NCBI GenBank assembly: GCA_047605205.1
Contig: JASGGE010000004.1
Coordinates: forward strand, 1 to 64,000
Reading direction: 5' to 3'
Source of the DNA: Siphonobacter sp047605205
Lineage (GTDB): Bacteria > Bacteroidota > Bacteroidia > Cytophagales > Spirosomataceae
Length of the DNA stretch: 64,000 bases
In this document: positions 8,840-16,832 of the stretch, piece by piece
Numbering within the stretch: position 1 is the stretch's first letter
Layout: the number at the start of each line of letters is the position of its first letter
Position numbers and translations under genes: made by a program
The notes under the pieces: generated by a model
Told to the model about the DNA's origin: nothing
Database searches by the model: none
The model's input: the letters and a program-made list of their open reading frames with translations, nothing else

Positions 8840-10171
8840 GTGCTTACCGAATTTTTAGCATTCATTAACGCAAAGCAACTCTGTAGGCCAACGGATCGTC
8901 TGCTTGTGGCTGTCAGTGGTGGGTTAGATTCGGTAGTGTTAACCGAACTGGTGCATCAGGCTGGTTTCAGCTTTGGTATCGCTCACGTAAATTTTCAGCT
9001 TCGGGATGAAGAATCAAATCGGGATGAAGCTTTTGTTCGGAATCTGGCCACTCATTATCAGGTGCCCTTATTCGTTCAATATTTTGATACAAAGGTAATT
9101 GCTAAACAAAAAAAACTTTCCACTCAATTAACGGCCCGTGCTTTACGCTATGAATGGTTTGAGCATATTCGCCAGCAGGAACAATTTGATTTTCTGGTAA
9201 CGGCTCACCACCTGTCCGACTCTTTTGAAACGGTTCTTCTGAATCTTACCAAAGGAACTGGCATTGCCGGATTACGAGGTATTCCAGCTCGTAATGGTTC
9301 TATCATCCGTCCTTTGTTGTTTGCCCGTCGGGAACAGTTATTCTCCTTTTCTCAGGAACAACACTTAGCCTGGGTAGAGGACTCCAGTAATGCAACGGAG
9401 CATTATCAACGAAACCGCATTCGTCATCAGGTTATTCCAGTACTCAAAACCATCAATCCAAATCTGGAAACTACGTTCCGGGCCACTCAGGAACGACTAG
9501 AAATGACCGAACGCTGGCTCCGAAACAGTTTGCAACCCTTGCGTGACGTACTGGAACAAACCGGGGAATTACCTTTTCGAGTGCTTGATTCGCTTTCAGA
9601 ACCCCTATTGGCATTCTCAGAATTACTTCGTCCTTACGGATTTTCGTATGATCAGTGCAAGGCTATCCTTGAAAAACCACCTTTACGGGCCGGAGGACAC
9701 TATTCTTCAGCCACTCATCGGCTTGTACGCGAGCGGGAAAGCTGGCAGCTGGCGTTGCTAAAAACGGATGAATTGACTTCTTTTTCCATTTTAAAAGATC
9801 AATCTGTACTACATACTCAAACTCTACAGCTTACCGTAAATCCGTTCGAAAATAAACTCACTTCATTTTCAACTGATCAATCTTTATTATTGGTTGATAC
9901 TCAAACATTAGCATTTCCCTTAACCCTTCGCCCCTGGCAGGCAGGCGACTGGTTTTGCCCTTTAGGAATGAAAGGAAAAAGGCAAAAAGTGAGTGATTTT
10001 CTAATTAATCAGAAGATTTCTATTCTCGAGAAAGAACAAATTTGGGTGTTAGAATCACAGGGAAGCATTGTATGGATTGTCGGATATCGTGGAGATGATC
10101 GCTTCAAAATTACTGACACTACTCGTGAAATCACACAGTTTAAGGTCGAGCAAACCGCTAAAAAACGGTAA
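8840..10171 (+). CDS. tilS: tRNA(Ile)-lysidine synthase
   Basis: This 443-aa enzyme attaches lysine to C34 of the tRNA-Ile CAU anticodon, changing decoding from AUG to AUA. The N-type ATP pyrophosphatase loop AVSGGLDSVVL (24-34) is intact, followed by the family motifs HVNFQLRDEESNRDE and TAHHLSDSFETVLLNL and the central GIAGLRGIP segment. The C-terminal TilS domain includes TLRPWQAGDWFCPLGMKGK and RQKVSDFLI. The start is GTG at 8840; no earlier start fits because the divergent OstA-like gene begins at 8803. Confidence 0.95.
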   Translation: MLTEFLAFINAKQLCRPTDRLLVAVSGGLDSVVLTELVHQAGFSFGIAHVNFQLRDEESNRDEAFVRNLATHYQVPLFVQYFDTKVIAKQKKLSTQLTARALRYEWFEHIRQQEQFDFLVTAHHLSDSFETVLLNLTKGTGIAGLRGIPARNGSIIRPLLFARREQLFSFSQEQHLAWVEDSSNATEHYQRNRIRHQVIPVLKTINPNLETTFRATQERLEMTERWLRNSLQPLRDVLEQTGELPFRVLDSLSEPLLAFSELLRPYGFSYDQCKAILEKPPLRAGGHYSSATHRLVRERESWQLALLKTDELTSFSILKDQSVLHTQTLQLTVNPFENKLTSFSTDQSLLLVDTQTLAFPLTLRPWQAGDWFCPLGMKGKRQKVSDFLINQKISILEKEQIWVLESQGSIVWIVGYRGDDRFKITDTTREITQFKVEQTAKKR

Positions 10172-10231
10172 TCCCGGCATTTTTCTGATGCTTTTTTGTA
10201 CTTTGGCTGTCTAATCTAAACCTCTGGTCTT

Positions 10232-11392
10232 ATGTTCCAACTCCGCTTTGCGGCGGCGGGCTTCCTGCTTAGCCTGGCCCTGGCTTCCTGCCATAATTCA
10301 GACAAAACCGCCACGGCATACAAAGATTCAACCATGACTTCTTCCATTACCCAAACTGTCTTTGGCTCAGTAGATGGCCAGGCGGTTGATTTGTATACCC
10401 TTCGCAATAAAGAAGGAATGACTGTAAAAATCACAAATTACGGGGGCATAATCACCAGCATAGAAGTGCCTGATAAAGAGGGAAATATGGGCGACATCGT
10501 CCTGGGATTCGACTCACTTTCTGGTTATTTGCAGGAAGTACCTTACTTCGGAGCCCTGATTGGCCGGTACGGCAACCGCATTGGAAAAGGCCAATTTACG
10601 CTAGATGGCAAAACCTATAAACTCCCGGTTAATAATGGCCCGAATTCTCTTCATGGGGGCGTGAAAGGCTTTGACAAAAAAGTATGGGCAGCTGAAGAAG
10701 TACAAACGGATTCGACCGTTGGGTTAAAATTAAAATTAACCAGTCCCGATGGAGATCAGGGCTATCCGGGCACTTTACAGGTTACGGTTACCTATACGCT
10801 TTCTAACGATAATGCTCTGAAAATTAACTATGAAGCCACTACCGATAAAGCAACAGTTATAAACCTGACCAACCACACGTATTTCAACCTTAACGAAGGC
10901 AAGCAGGATGTTTTGGCTCATGAAGTTCAACTAGATGCCAGTCGCTTTGTTCCGGTTAGTGAAACCTTGATTCCAACGGGTAAGCTTCAGGAAGTAAAAG
11001 GCACCCCTTTTGATTTCACCAAATCAAAAGCCATTGGTAAAGAAATTAACGATTCTACCGACGTACAAATCAAAAACGGCGGTGGATATGATCACTGCTG
11101 GATCTTTGATCAAGTTGGAAAAAATCCCGTTGCTCATGTATATGATCCGGCAAGTGGGCGTACCATTGAAATGACCACTACCGAACCTGCCGTACAATTC
11201 TATTCAGGCAATTTTCTGGACGGAAAACTATCCGGCAAAAACATGGTGAACTATAAAAAACGCTGGGGATTTTGTCTGGAAACAGAACATTATCCTGATT
11301 CGCCCAACCAGCCTGCCTTCCCAAGTACCATTTTGAAACCAGGTGAAACCTATACCAGTTCTACGGTATATCATTTCTCAGTTAAGAAGTAG
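10232..11392 (+). CDS. aldose 1-epimerase (galactose mutarotase), lipoprotein
   Basis: This 386-aa protein has a lipoprotein signal with lipobox LASC (Cys20), so it is probably anchored in the periplasm or outer membrane. The mutarotase fold is visible from about residue 45: ITNYGGIITSIEVPDKEG, GALIGRYGNRIGKGQFTLDG, NNGPNSLHGG, the catalytic-histidine motif NLTNHTYFNL, GGGYDHCWIF and the late LETEHYPDSPNQP with the catalytic glutamate. It interconverts alpha and beta anomers of aldoses such as glucose and galactose. An exported mutarotase is typical of polysaccharide-degrading Bacteroidota. Confidence 0.92.
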   Translation: MFQLRFAAAGFLLSLALASCHNSDKTATAYKDSTMTSSITQTVFGSVDGQAVDLYTLRNKEGMTVKITNYGGIITSIEVPDKEGNMGDIVLGFDSLSGYLQEVPYFGALIGRYGNRIGKGQFTLDGKTYKLPVNNGPNSLHGGVKGFDKKVWAAEEVQTDSTVGLKLKLTSPDGDQGYPGTLQVTVTYTLSNDNALKINYEATTDKATVINLTNHTYFNLNEGKQDVLAHEVQLDASRFVPVSETLIPTGKLQEVKGTPFDFTKSKAIGKEINDSTDVQIKNGGGYDHCWIFDQVGKNPVAHVYDPASGRTIEMTTTEPAVQFYSGNFLDGKLSGKNMVNYKKRWGFCLETEHYPDSPNQPAFPSTILKPGETYTSSTVYHFSVKK

Positions 11393-11503
11393 TTACTGCT
11401 TCGGCATCATTTCTTCGGGTTTTCAATACTCCCCTCACATATTTAACTTAGAAAAGTGCTTGCATGTTATTTGTAATACACATTCTCAAACGACTTTAGC
11501 TCT

Positions 11504-12439
11504 ATGTTACTCTATGTTCAAACCCCAGTGGGTGCCTCTGATAAAAATTTCTTACGTAGCCAGCTTCCTAACGATATTGAAGTAGTATTTGAATCTGAAC
11601 TCCCCGAAGAGCTAAAAGAAGAAAAAGCGTTAGAAGCTCAGTTGGTATTCGGAAACATCACACCTGAATGGGTAAAAATATCTCAGTCTTTACTATGGAT
11701 GCAGTTGCATTCCGTTGGTTTTGATAAATATCAGGACATCAAAACTTCCGCTCTAATAACCAACATGAAAGGTTTTTATGCCCAACCCTGTGCCGAAACC
11801 GCCATTGCGGGTATTTTGGCTCTCTACCGGAAGATGGACTGGTTTGGTATTCTCAGAGCTCGTCATGAGTGGATTGGGCAGCCTTTACGATTAGAGCTTA
11901 ATCTGCTCTGGCACAAAAAAGTATTACTGCTAGGCACAGGAAGTATTGCCCAGGCCTGTCACAAAATTCTAACTGGTTTTGATTGTGACACCCAGTTTTT
12001 TGGCCGAACCAGCCCTAACGCATCCTATCGAACATCCGAAGAGCTTCTTCAGCATATCGGCCAATACGATATAATCATTAATTGTTTGCCGGGAACAGAT
12101 GAAACGAAACAGTTTTTTTCGGCTGCCATGATTGCTGTCATGAAAACGGACGCGGTTTTCGCCAATGTGGGTCGTGGTACTACTGTTGATGAGCCCGCGT
12201 TAATCAGTGCTCTGTTGAATGGTTCAATCGGAGGGGCTGCCTTAGATGTTACGGATCAGGAACCCCTCCCGGCCGATCATCCGCTATGGGATTGCCCCAA
12301 CGTAGTGCTTTCCCAACACACAGGAGGTGGTTTTAGGAATGAATTCCGAGGTTTAACGGAAGCTTTTCTTCGAAATCTTACCCTTTTTCTAAAAAAAGAG
12401 CCCCTCGAAAATGTAGTTGATTTGTACAAGGGATATTAA
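11504..12439 (+). CDS. D-2-hydroxyacid dehydrogenase family protein
   Basis: The 311-aa protein has the split catalytic/NAD-binding layout of the D-isomer-specific 2-hydroxyacid dehydrogenases. The Rossmann motif is LLLGTGSIAQAC in the middle. The conserved active-site arginine is in ANVGRGTTVDE, the glutamate in DVTDQEPLP, and the catalytic histidine in LSQHTGG. It is expected to reduce 2-keto acids, or oxidise D-2-hydroxy acids, with NAD(P). The substrate cannot be determined. It is a single gene with about 110 bp on each side. Confidence 0.85.
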   Translation: MLLYVQTPVGASDKNFLRSQLPNDIEVVFESELPEELKEEKALEAQLVFGNITPEWVKISQSLLWMQLHSVGFDKYQDIKTSALITNMKGFYAQPCAETAIAGILALYRKMDWFGILRARHEWIGQPLRLELNLLWHKKVLLLGTGSIAQACHKILTGFDCDTQFFGRTSPNASYRTSEELLQHIGQYDIIINCLPGTDETKQFFSAAMIAVMKTDAVFANVGRGTTVDEPALISALLNGSIGGAALDVTDQEPLPADHPLWDCPNVVLSQHTGGGFRNEFRGLTEAFLRNLTLFLKKEPLENVVDLYKGY

Positions 12440-12532
12440 AATGGAATAAAATCGTGGGCTATTTCGTTATTATAGCTCTCATTATTCCTAAAAACTGTGC
12501 AGATCAAACTGTTAACTCTGAATGGAAAGCCG

Positions 12533-12540
12533 TATCTTTG
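12533..12540 (+). promoter_or_regulatory. -7 promoter element before bamD
   Basis: TATCTTTG fits the TAnnTTTG box exactly. CTG at 12509-12511 sits 21 bp upstream, a partial match to TTG. The box is only 8 bp before the chosen bamD ATG, so the mRNA would be nearly leaderless. Confidence 0.45.
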
Positions 12541-12547
12541 CGGCCTT

Positions 12548-13447
12548 ATGCAAACACTTCGGTATTTAGTTCTTTTTCTGGGGATGGCAGGACTGTTTAT
12601 GTCCTGTGGGAAATTCGAAAAATTACGTAAGCACGGCACAGACGAGCAAAAGTATCAGGCCGCTCTAAATTATTACAAAAGTGGCGATTGGGACAAGGCT
12701 GTCCTGTTATTCGAAGAATTAAAGCCTATCCTCAAAGGATCTGATCAGCAGGAAATGGCCACATTTTATGAAGCATACTGTAATTATCACTTACAACAGT
12801 ATGAGGTAGCCTCTTTTCAGTTTAAGCGTTTCTTTGAAACCTTTGGCCGGAGCGACTATGCTGAAGAAGCTTTGTATATGAGTGCCTACGCTTCGCACCG
12901 GGCTTCCATGCCTTATTATCTGGATCAGGCGAGCACATTATCTGCTATTGACGCCCTTCAAAGCTTTATTAACACCTATCCTCAAAGCAAGTTTGTTGAG
13001 GAAGCCGCCAGAATTATTAAGGATGACCGCCAGAAACTGGAAAAGAAGGCCTACGAACGGGTAAAGCTTTACTATAAAACCAGCCCGACTAATTTGCAGA
13101 ACTTCCGGGCCGCCGTCTATGGAGTGACCAACTTCGAGAAGGAATTTCCTGATTCTGACTATATTGAAGAACTAACGTTCCTGCGGGTTCAGTCTCAATA
13201 TGACTTTGCACAAAACAGTCTTTTCACCAAACAGAAAGAACGTTATGATGAAGTCGTAAAATATTATCAGGACTTTGTAGATCATTACCCTAAAAGTAAA
13301 TTCCTGAAAAGAGCGGAACGTTTTTATGATGATTCCGTTAAAAAATCAGCCGACCTAGCCGAACAAGCCCGTCTGGCAAAAGCCGCTGCCCAGAAAGCGA
13401 AAGAAAATCAGCCCGCCTCTTCAGGTAAGGTTAGTGGCTCTAACTAA
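12548..13447 (+). CDS. bamD: outer membrane assembly lipoprotein BamD
   Basis: I placed the start at the ATG at 12548 because it gives a lipoprotein signal with lipobox LFMSC (Cys20); the frame is open upstream to 12497. The 299-aa product carries tandem TPR units: EQKYQAALNYYKSGDWDKAVLLFEEL is split between the first repeat helices, then AVASFQFKRF-like and YDEVVKYYQDFVDHYPKSKF repeats. BamD is the essential lipoprotein of the BAM complex that inserts beta-barrel proteins into the outer membrane. It is followed by the omega-like gene and coaBC, a conserved order in Cytophagales and relatives. Confidence 0.9.
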   Translation: MQTLRYLVLFLGMAGLFMSCGKFEKLRKHGTDEQKYQAALNYYKSGDWDKAVLLFEELKPILKGSDQQEMATFYEAYCNYHLQQYEVASFQFKRFFETFGRSDYAEEALYMSAYASHRASMPYYLDQASTLSAIDALQSFINTYPQSKFVEEAARIIKDDRQKLEKKAYERVKLYYKTSPTNLQNFRAAVYGVTNFEKEFPDSDYIEELTFLRVQSQYDFAQNSLFTKQKERYDEVVKYYQDFVDHYPKSKFLKRAERFYDDSVKKSADLAEQARLAKAAAQKAKENQPASSGKVSGSN

Positions 13448-13489
13448 TCGCTCTGGTTTCATTTTTTTGAATAACTAAAAAACAACAAT

Positions 13490-13810
13490 ATGGCTGCCAA
13501 TCCTTCAATCGTCACGCGGGATACGGACAAATTAGCTGCTAAAACGAACGGCAATATCTATGAGGCAGTAGCCATCATGGCTGCCCGGGCAAAGCAATTG
13601 TCTGTTAAGCAAAAAGAAGAACTTAATCAGAAACTATCCGAATTTGCCTCAACGGTGGATAACCTCGAAGAAATCTTCGAAAACCGTGAACAAATCGAAA
13701 TTTCGAAACATTATGAACGTCAGCCTAAGCCTGCTTCATTGTCAGTAGAAGAATTTATTGACGAGAAGGTGCAGTGGCGTTACCGTAGTGAACAATCAGG
13801 CGAAGAATAG
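13490..13810 (+). CDS. rpoZ: RNA polymerase omega subunit-like protein
   Basis: This 106-aa protein matches the Bacteroidota omega-type family. It begins near SIVTRDTDKLAAKTNGNIYEA, where residues 19-34 (TNGNIYEAVAIMAARA) correspond to the omega helix that clasps the beta-prime subunit. The middle is a charged helix with LEEIFENREQIE, and the tail has SVEEFIDEKVQWRYR. Omega assists RNA polymerase assembly. It lies 42 bp after bamD and before coaBC; in many bacteria rpoZ also neighbours coaBC, which supports the call. A terminator follows. Confidence 0.8.
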   Translation: MAANPSIVTRDTDKLAAKTNGNIYEAVAIMAARAKQLSVKQKEELNQKLSEFASTVDNLEEIFENREQIEISKHYERQPKPASLSVEEFIDEKVQWRYRSEQSGEE

Positions 13811-13833
13811 TTTATTTCTTTTATTTGATGAGA

Positions 13834-13867
13834 AACCTCCGTTCAGCCCATTGCACGGAGGTTTTTT
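13834..13867 (+). terminator. intrinsic terminator after omega-like gene
   Basis: AACCTCCGT (13834-13842) pairs with ACGGAGGTT (13855-13863) and is followed by T-rich sequence to 13867. Confidence 0.8.
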
Positions 13868-13909
13868 CGTGTAAAGCTCTTTCTTTGTGCGAGCATCTAA
13901 TTTTGACCT

Positions 13910-15118
13910 ATGCTTTCGGGAAAACGAATTATACTCGGTGTAACAGGTAGCATTGCTGCGTATAAGGCAGCTCTTCTGGTTCGTTTGCTGGTTAAAGCCG
14001 GGGCTGAAGTACAGGTAATCATGACTTCCGCAGCCCATGATTTCATTACCCCGCTTACACTGAGTACACTATCTAAACGGCCCGTATTGACTGATTTTGC
14101 CACTGCTGATGGCACCGGAACCTGGAATAACCACGTAGCCCTGGCTCTATGGGCTGACCTGATTCTAATCGCTCCTGCTACTGCTCATACCCTGGCAAAA
14201 GCAGCTCATGGCCTATGCGACGATTTATTATTGGCCGTTTACCTTTCTGCCAAATGTCCGGTATTTTGGGCTCCGGCAATGGACCTGGATATGTATCGTC
14301 ATGGTAGCACAAAAGCAAATCTGAAAACGCTCGAAAGCTACGGCAATGAAATTAGTAAGGCCGAATCTGGAGAGCTGGCCAGTGGATTAGTCGGCGAGGG
14401 CCGGATGAGTGAACCTGAACACCTCGTACAACGGCTTTCAGACTATTTCAAGCAATCCCGGCAATGGGCAGGTATTCGCGTATTAGTAACCGCTGGCCCT
14501 ACGCAGGAGGCCCTGGATCCTGTCCGATATCTTTCTAACCACTCGACCGGGAAAATGGGGTATGCCTTAGCTCGCCAGCTCGCTCTGGCAGGAGCCCACG
14601 TTACGATTGTAAGTGGCCCTACCGCATTGGGCTTGCCCCATCCTGCGGTGCACCGTATATCAGTAACTTCTGCTCAGGAGATGTATGAGGCTTCAGAAGC
14701 AATTTTTGCTGATCAGGACCTTATTATCCTGGCAGCAGCGGTAGCTGATTATACGCCAGTGGAAGTTGCCAGTCAGAAAATCAAGAAGAAAACCCCTGTT
14801 TTCAATATTGAGTTAAAGAAAACCGTTGATATTGCGGCTACCTTAGGGCAACGCAAACGCCCCGATCAGCTCTTGGTAGGGTTTGCTCTTGAAACCGAAA
14901 ATGGATTGGAAAATGCGAAAGCCAAACTGCTATCCAAAAATCTGGACTTAATTGTTTTAAATACGCTTGCAGATCCAGGGGCAGGCTTTGGTCATGATAC
15001 CAACAAAATAACGATTCTGGATAAAACCGGACAATGTCTTGCTTTTGAATTAAAGGCAAAAGACAAAGTCGCAGAAGATATTTTACAGACAATCATCCCA
15101 TTACTTCATAAGAAATGA
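13910..15118 (+). CDS. coaBC: bifunctional phosphopantothenoylcysteine decarboxylase / phosphopantothenate-cysteine ligase
   Basis: This 402-aa fused enzyme of coenzyme A synthesis has both domains. The N-terminal flavoprotein decarboxylase half (about 1-185) shows GVTGSIAAYKAALLVRLL, the FMN-site APATAHTLAKAAHGLCDDLL region and the APAMDLDMY motif (normally PAMNxxMW; Asp replaces Asn here). The C-terminal ligase half starts at VLVTAGPTQEALDPVRYLSN, continues with HSTGKMGYALA, and has AAAVADYTP and KIKKK near the CTP site. It makes 4'-phosphopantetheine precursor from 4'-phosphopantothenate and cysteine. Its stop overlaps the next start (ATGA), indicating translational coupling. Confidence 0.95.
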   Translation: MLSGKRIILGVTGSIAAYKAALLVRLLVKAGAEVQVIMTSAAHDFITPLTLSTLSKRPVLTDFATADGTGTWNNHVALALWADLILIAPATAHTLAKAAHGLCDDLLLAVYLSAKCPVFWAPAMDLDMYRHGSTKANLKTLESYGNEISKAESGELASGLVGEGRMSEPEHLVQRLSDYFKQSRQWAGIRVLVTAGPTQEALDPVRYLSNHSTGKMGYALARQLALAGAHVTIVSGPTALGLPHPAVHRISVTSAQEMYEASEAIFADQDLIILAAAVADYTPVEVASQKIKKKTPVFNIELKKTVDIAATLGQRKRPDQLLVGFALETENGLENAKAKLLSKNLDLIVLNTLADPGAGFGHDTNKITILDKTGQCLAFELKAKDKVAEDILQTIIPLLHKK

Positions 15119-16035
15119 AATTTATAGCTTTTCTATCGGCATTTGCTCTTGCATTAGGGCTTGGTATTCCAGCAGCCAGAGCTCAGGAATTAAGCTGCCA
15201 AATTACCATCCGTACCGATCAGATTCGGGTTAATCAGCAAACCAATAGCGGAGACCAGATTTACAGTAACATGCAAAAAGTGATGACCGATTTTGTTAAT
15301 GGTCGTCGCTGGACAAATGATGAATTCTTACAAGATGAAAAAATAAACCTTAACATAACCTTAACGATCCAGAAAGCCACTGCCCAGGGTGACTATGAAG
15401 CTCAGGCCGTTATTCAGGTTATGCGACCCATTTATAACACCTCATACCAAAGTGTATTGCTACAATTTGTGGATCGTGCATTTAATTTTCGATACTTAGC
15501 CGATACCCCATTAAATTACAACGATAACCTGTATACTGATAACCTGACTTCTCTGCTGGCGTTCTATAGTTATTTAGCCATTGCCCTTGATTACGATTCA
15601 TTCAGCGTACATGGCGGAGAACAATGGGTACAGCGAGCCTACAACGTAGCTAATCTGGCCTCGAACGGTGGTTATTCCGGCTGGAACAATAACGCAGATA
15701 CCCGAAGCCGATACTGGCTTATTGAAAATTTGCAAAATCAGCAACTGGCTCCCTTCCGCGAAGGCTTATATACCTACTATCGCCTGGCTATGGATACGTT
15801 TGCTGAGCAACCTGACCAATCTCGCAAACTAATATTAGGCGTCCTTAGAGATATCCAGCAGGTTACTTTACAAAAACCAGCAGCCGTAGCCATCAATACC
15901 TTTTTCGATGCCAAGTCAGACGAGCTTTATCAGATTTTTACCAAAGCATCAGTAGCCGACAGAAAGCAGGCCTTTGTCTTACTTGCAAAGCTGGATCCAA
16001 CCAAAGCCGATACCTACCGAAAACTTACGCAGTAA
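15115..16035 (+). CDS. DUF4835 family protein (type IX secretion-associated, PorD-like)
   Basis: This 306-aa protein has a signal peptide ending near AARAQELS. The mature protein shows the features of the DUF4835 family: an early SxQITIRTDQI strand, MQKVMTDFVNGRRWTNDEF, and the central stretch YSYLAIALDYDSFS with VHGGEQW and GGYSGWN. DUF4835 is nearly confined to Bacteroidota, sits beside coaBC there, and has been linked to type IX secretion under the name PorD; I give that link from memory, so it is tentative. It overlaps coaBC by 4 bp. It is probably periplasmic or associated with the outer membrane. Confidence 0.82.
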   Translation: MKFIAFLSAFALALGLGIPAARAQELSCQITIRTDQIRVNQQTNSGDQIYSNMQKVMTDFVNGRRWTNDEFLQDEKINLNITLTIQKATAQGDYEAQAVIQVMRPIYNTSYQSVLLQFVDRAFNFRYLADTPLNYNDNLYTDNLTSLLAFYSYLAIALDYDSFSVHGGEQWVQRAYNVANLASNGGYSGWNNNADTRSRYWLIENLQNQQLAPFREGLYTYYRLAMDTFAEQPDQSRKLILGVLRDIQQVTLQKPAAVAINTFFDAKSDELYQIFTKASVADRKQAFVLLAKLDPTKADTYRKLTQ

Positions 16036-16084
16036 CTGGCATGACTTTTGGAATCACTACTCATCCAATCCTTTATTTGATTTA

Positions 16085-16534
16085 ATGATTCCAGTGATGA
16101 TAACCTTTCGAAGTGCCACCCTTTCTGATTTTGAATGGACGTATTTGGTCAAAAAGAAAGCTTTAGGAGATTACGTCGTAGCAACCTGGGGAGCCTGGTA
16201 CGAAGACCTTCAGAAAAGTTTTTTCAGTCAGACCTTTCGGGAAGGAGATTATCAGGTCATTGAATATGAACATATCCCGGTAGGCACCATTTGGGTCGAT
16301 CGTCGCCCAGATGAGTTATTCCTGGCTGAGCTGTATTTGTTACCTGCGTATCAAAATAAAGGCATCGGTTCCCAAATTATTTGTGATTTAAAGGCCGAAG
16401 CCCGGCAGCGTCAGATTCCGTTTCGATTAACGGTCTTGCAAATCAACCATTCTGCCCGACGATTTTACGAGCGGCACGGCTTAACTTGCACCGAAGAACT
16501 TACTAATCACTACGTGATGACGTATCATGGGTAA
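16085..16534 (+). CDS. GNAT family N-acetyltransferase
   Basis: The reading frame is open from 15974, inside the previous gene. I chose ATG 16085 (ATG 16097, giving MITFRSATLSDF, is equally good) because the GNAT fold starts there. The GNAT core is seen in VGTIWVDRRPDELFLAELYLLP, then the acetyl-CoA loop QNKGIGSQI with the Q/RxxGxG/A pattern, and the late NHSARRFYERHGL motif. It would acetylate an unidentified small molecule or protein. It overlaps the downstream Sm-like gene by 8 bp, so the two are co-transcribed. Confidence 0.82.
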   Translation: MIPVMITFRSATLSDFEWTYLVKKKALGDYVVATWGAWYEDLQKSFFSQTFREGDYQVIEYEHIPVGTIWVDRRPDELFLAELYLLPAYQNKGIGSQIICDLKAEARQRQIPFRLTVLQINHSARRFYERHGLTCTEELTNHYVMTYHG

Positions 16535-16754
16535 AAGACTCCTTCGGATTTCAAATCAGTTACTGGCTCAAAAATTGCCTTCTCTCGTAGGTACTCCACT
16601 TCATATTATTTTGCAAAGTGGGGTTACCTTTCACGGTACATTAATCTCAACCAGCCCTACCCATCTGACCTTGCAGGATGGCTTACTGCAAAAACGGACT
16701 TATCCTTTTGAACAGATTAATGAAATCATTTATGATGAAAAGGCTGCTTTTTAG
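16527..16754 (+). CDS. small protein with Sm/Hfq-like fold pattern
   Basis: This 75-aa protein has a basic N-terminal helix (about 1-19) followed by a pattern typical of Sm-fold proteins: LVGTPLHIILQSG (strands 1-2), VTFHGTLISTSPTHLTLQDG (the bent strand-loop-strand of an Sm1 motif) and a last strand EQINEIIYD. Sm-like proteins form rings that bind RNA, and Hfq is the best-known bacterial case. The length and helix-plus-five-strand order fit, but this is not the canonical Hfq sequence (no KH motif). The fold call is inferred from pattern alone. The gene overlaps the upstream GNAT gene and precedes recN. Confidence 0.6.
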   Translation: MGKRLLRISNQLLAQKLPSLVGTPLHIILQSGVTFHGTLISTSPTHLTLQDGLLQKRTYPFEQINEIIYDEKAAF

Positions 16755-16774
16755 GCTATTGTATCATCCGTTTG

Positions 16775-16782
16775 TACCTTTG
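16775..16782 (+). promoter_or_regulatory. -7 promoter element before recN
   Basis: TACCTTTG matches TAnnTTTG, about 50 bp before the chosen recN start. The upstream -33 region is T-rich but has no clear TTG at the expected distance. Confidence 0.4.
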
Positions 16783-16832
16783 AATTTTTGATTCCGAAGC
16801 CTATTTTTATTTTCTTATTCGTTCGGGAAGTC

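Noticed and set aside
12436..12639. 67-aa minus-strand frame over the bamD start
   Set aside because: It is antisense to bamD and its promoter and has no family features.
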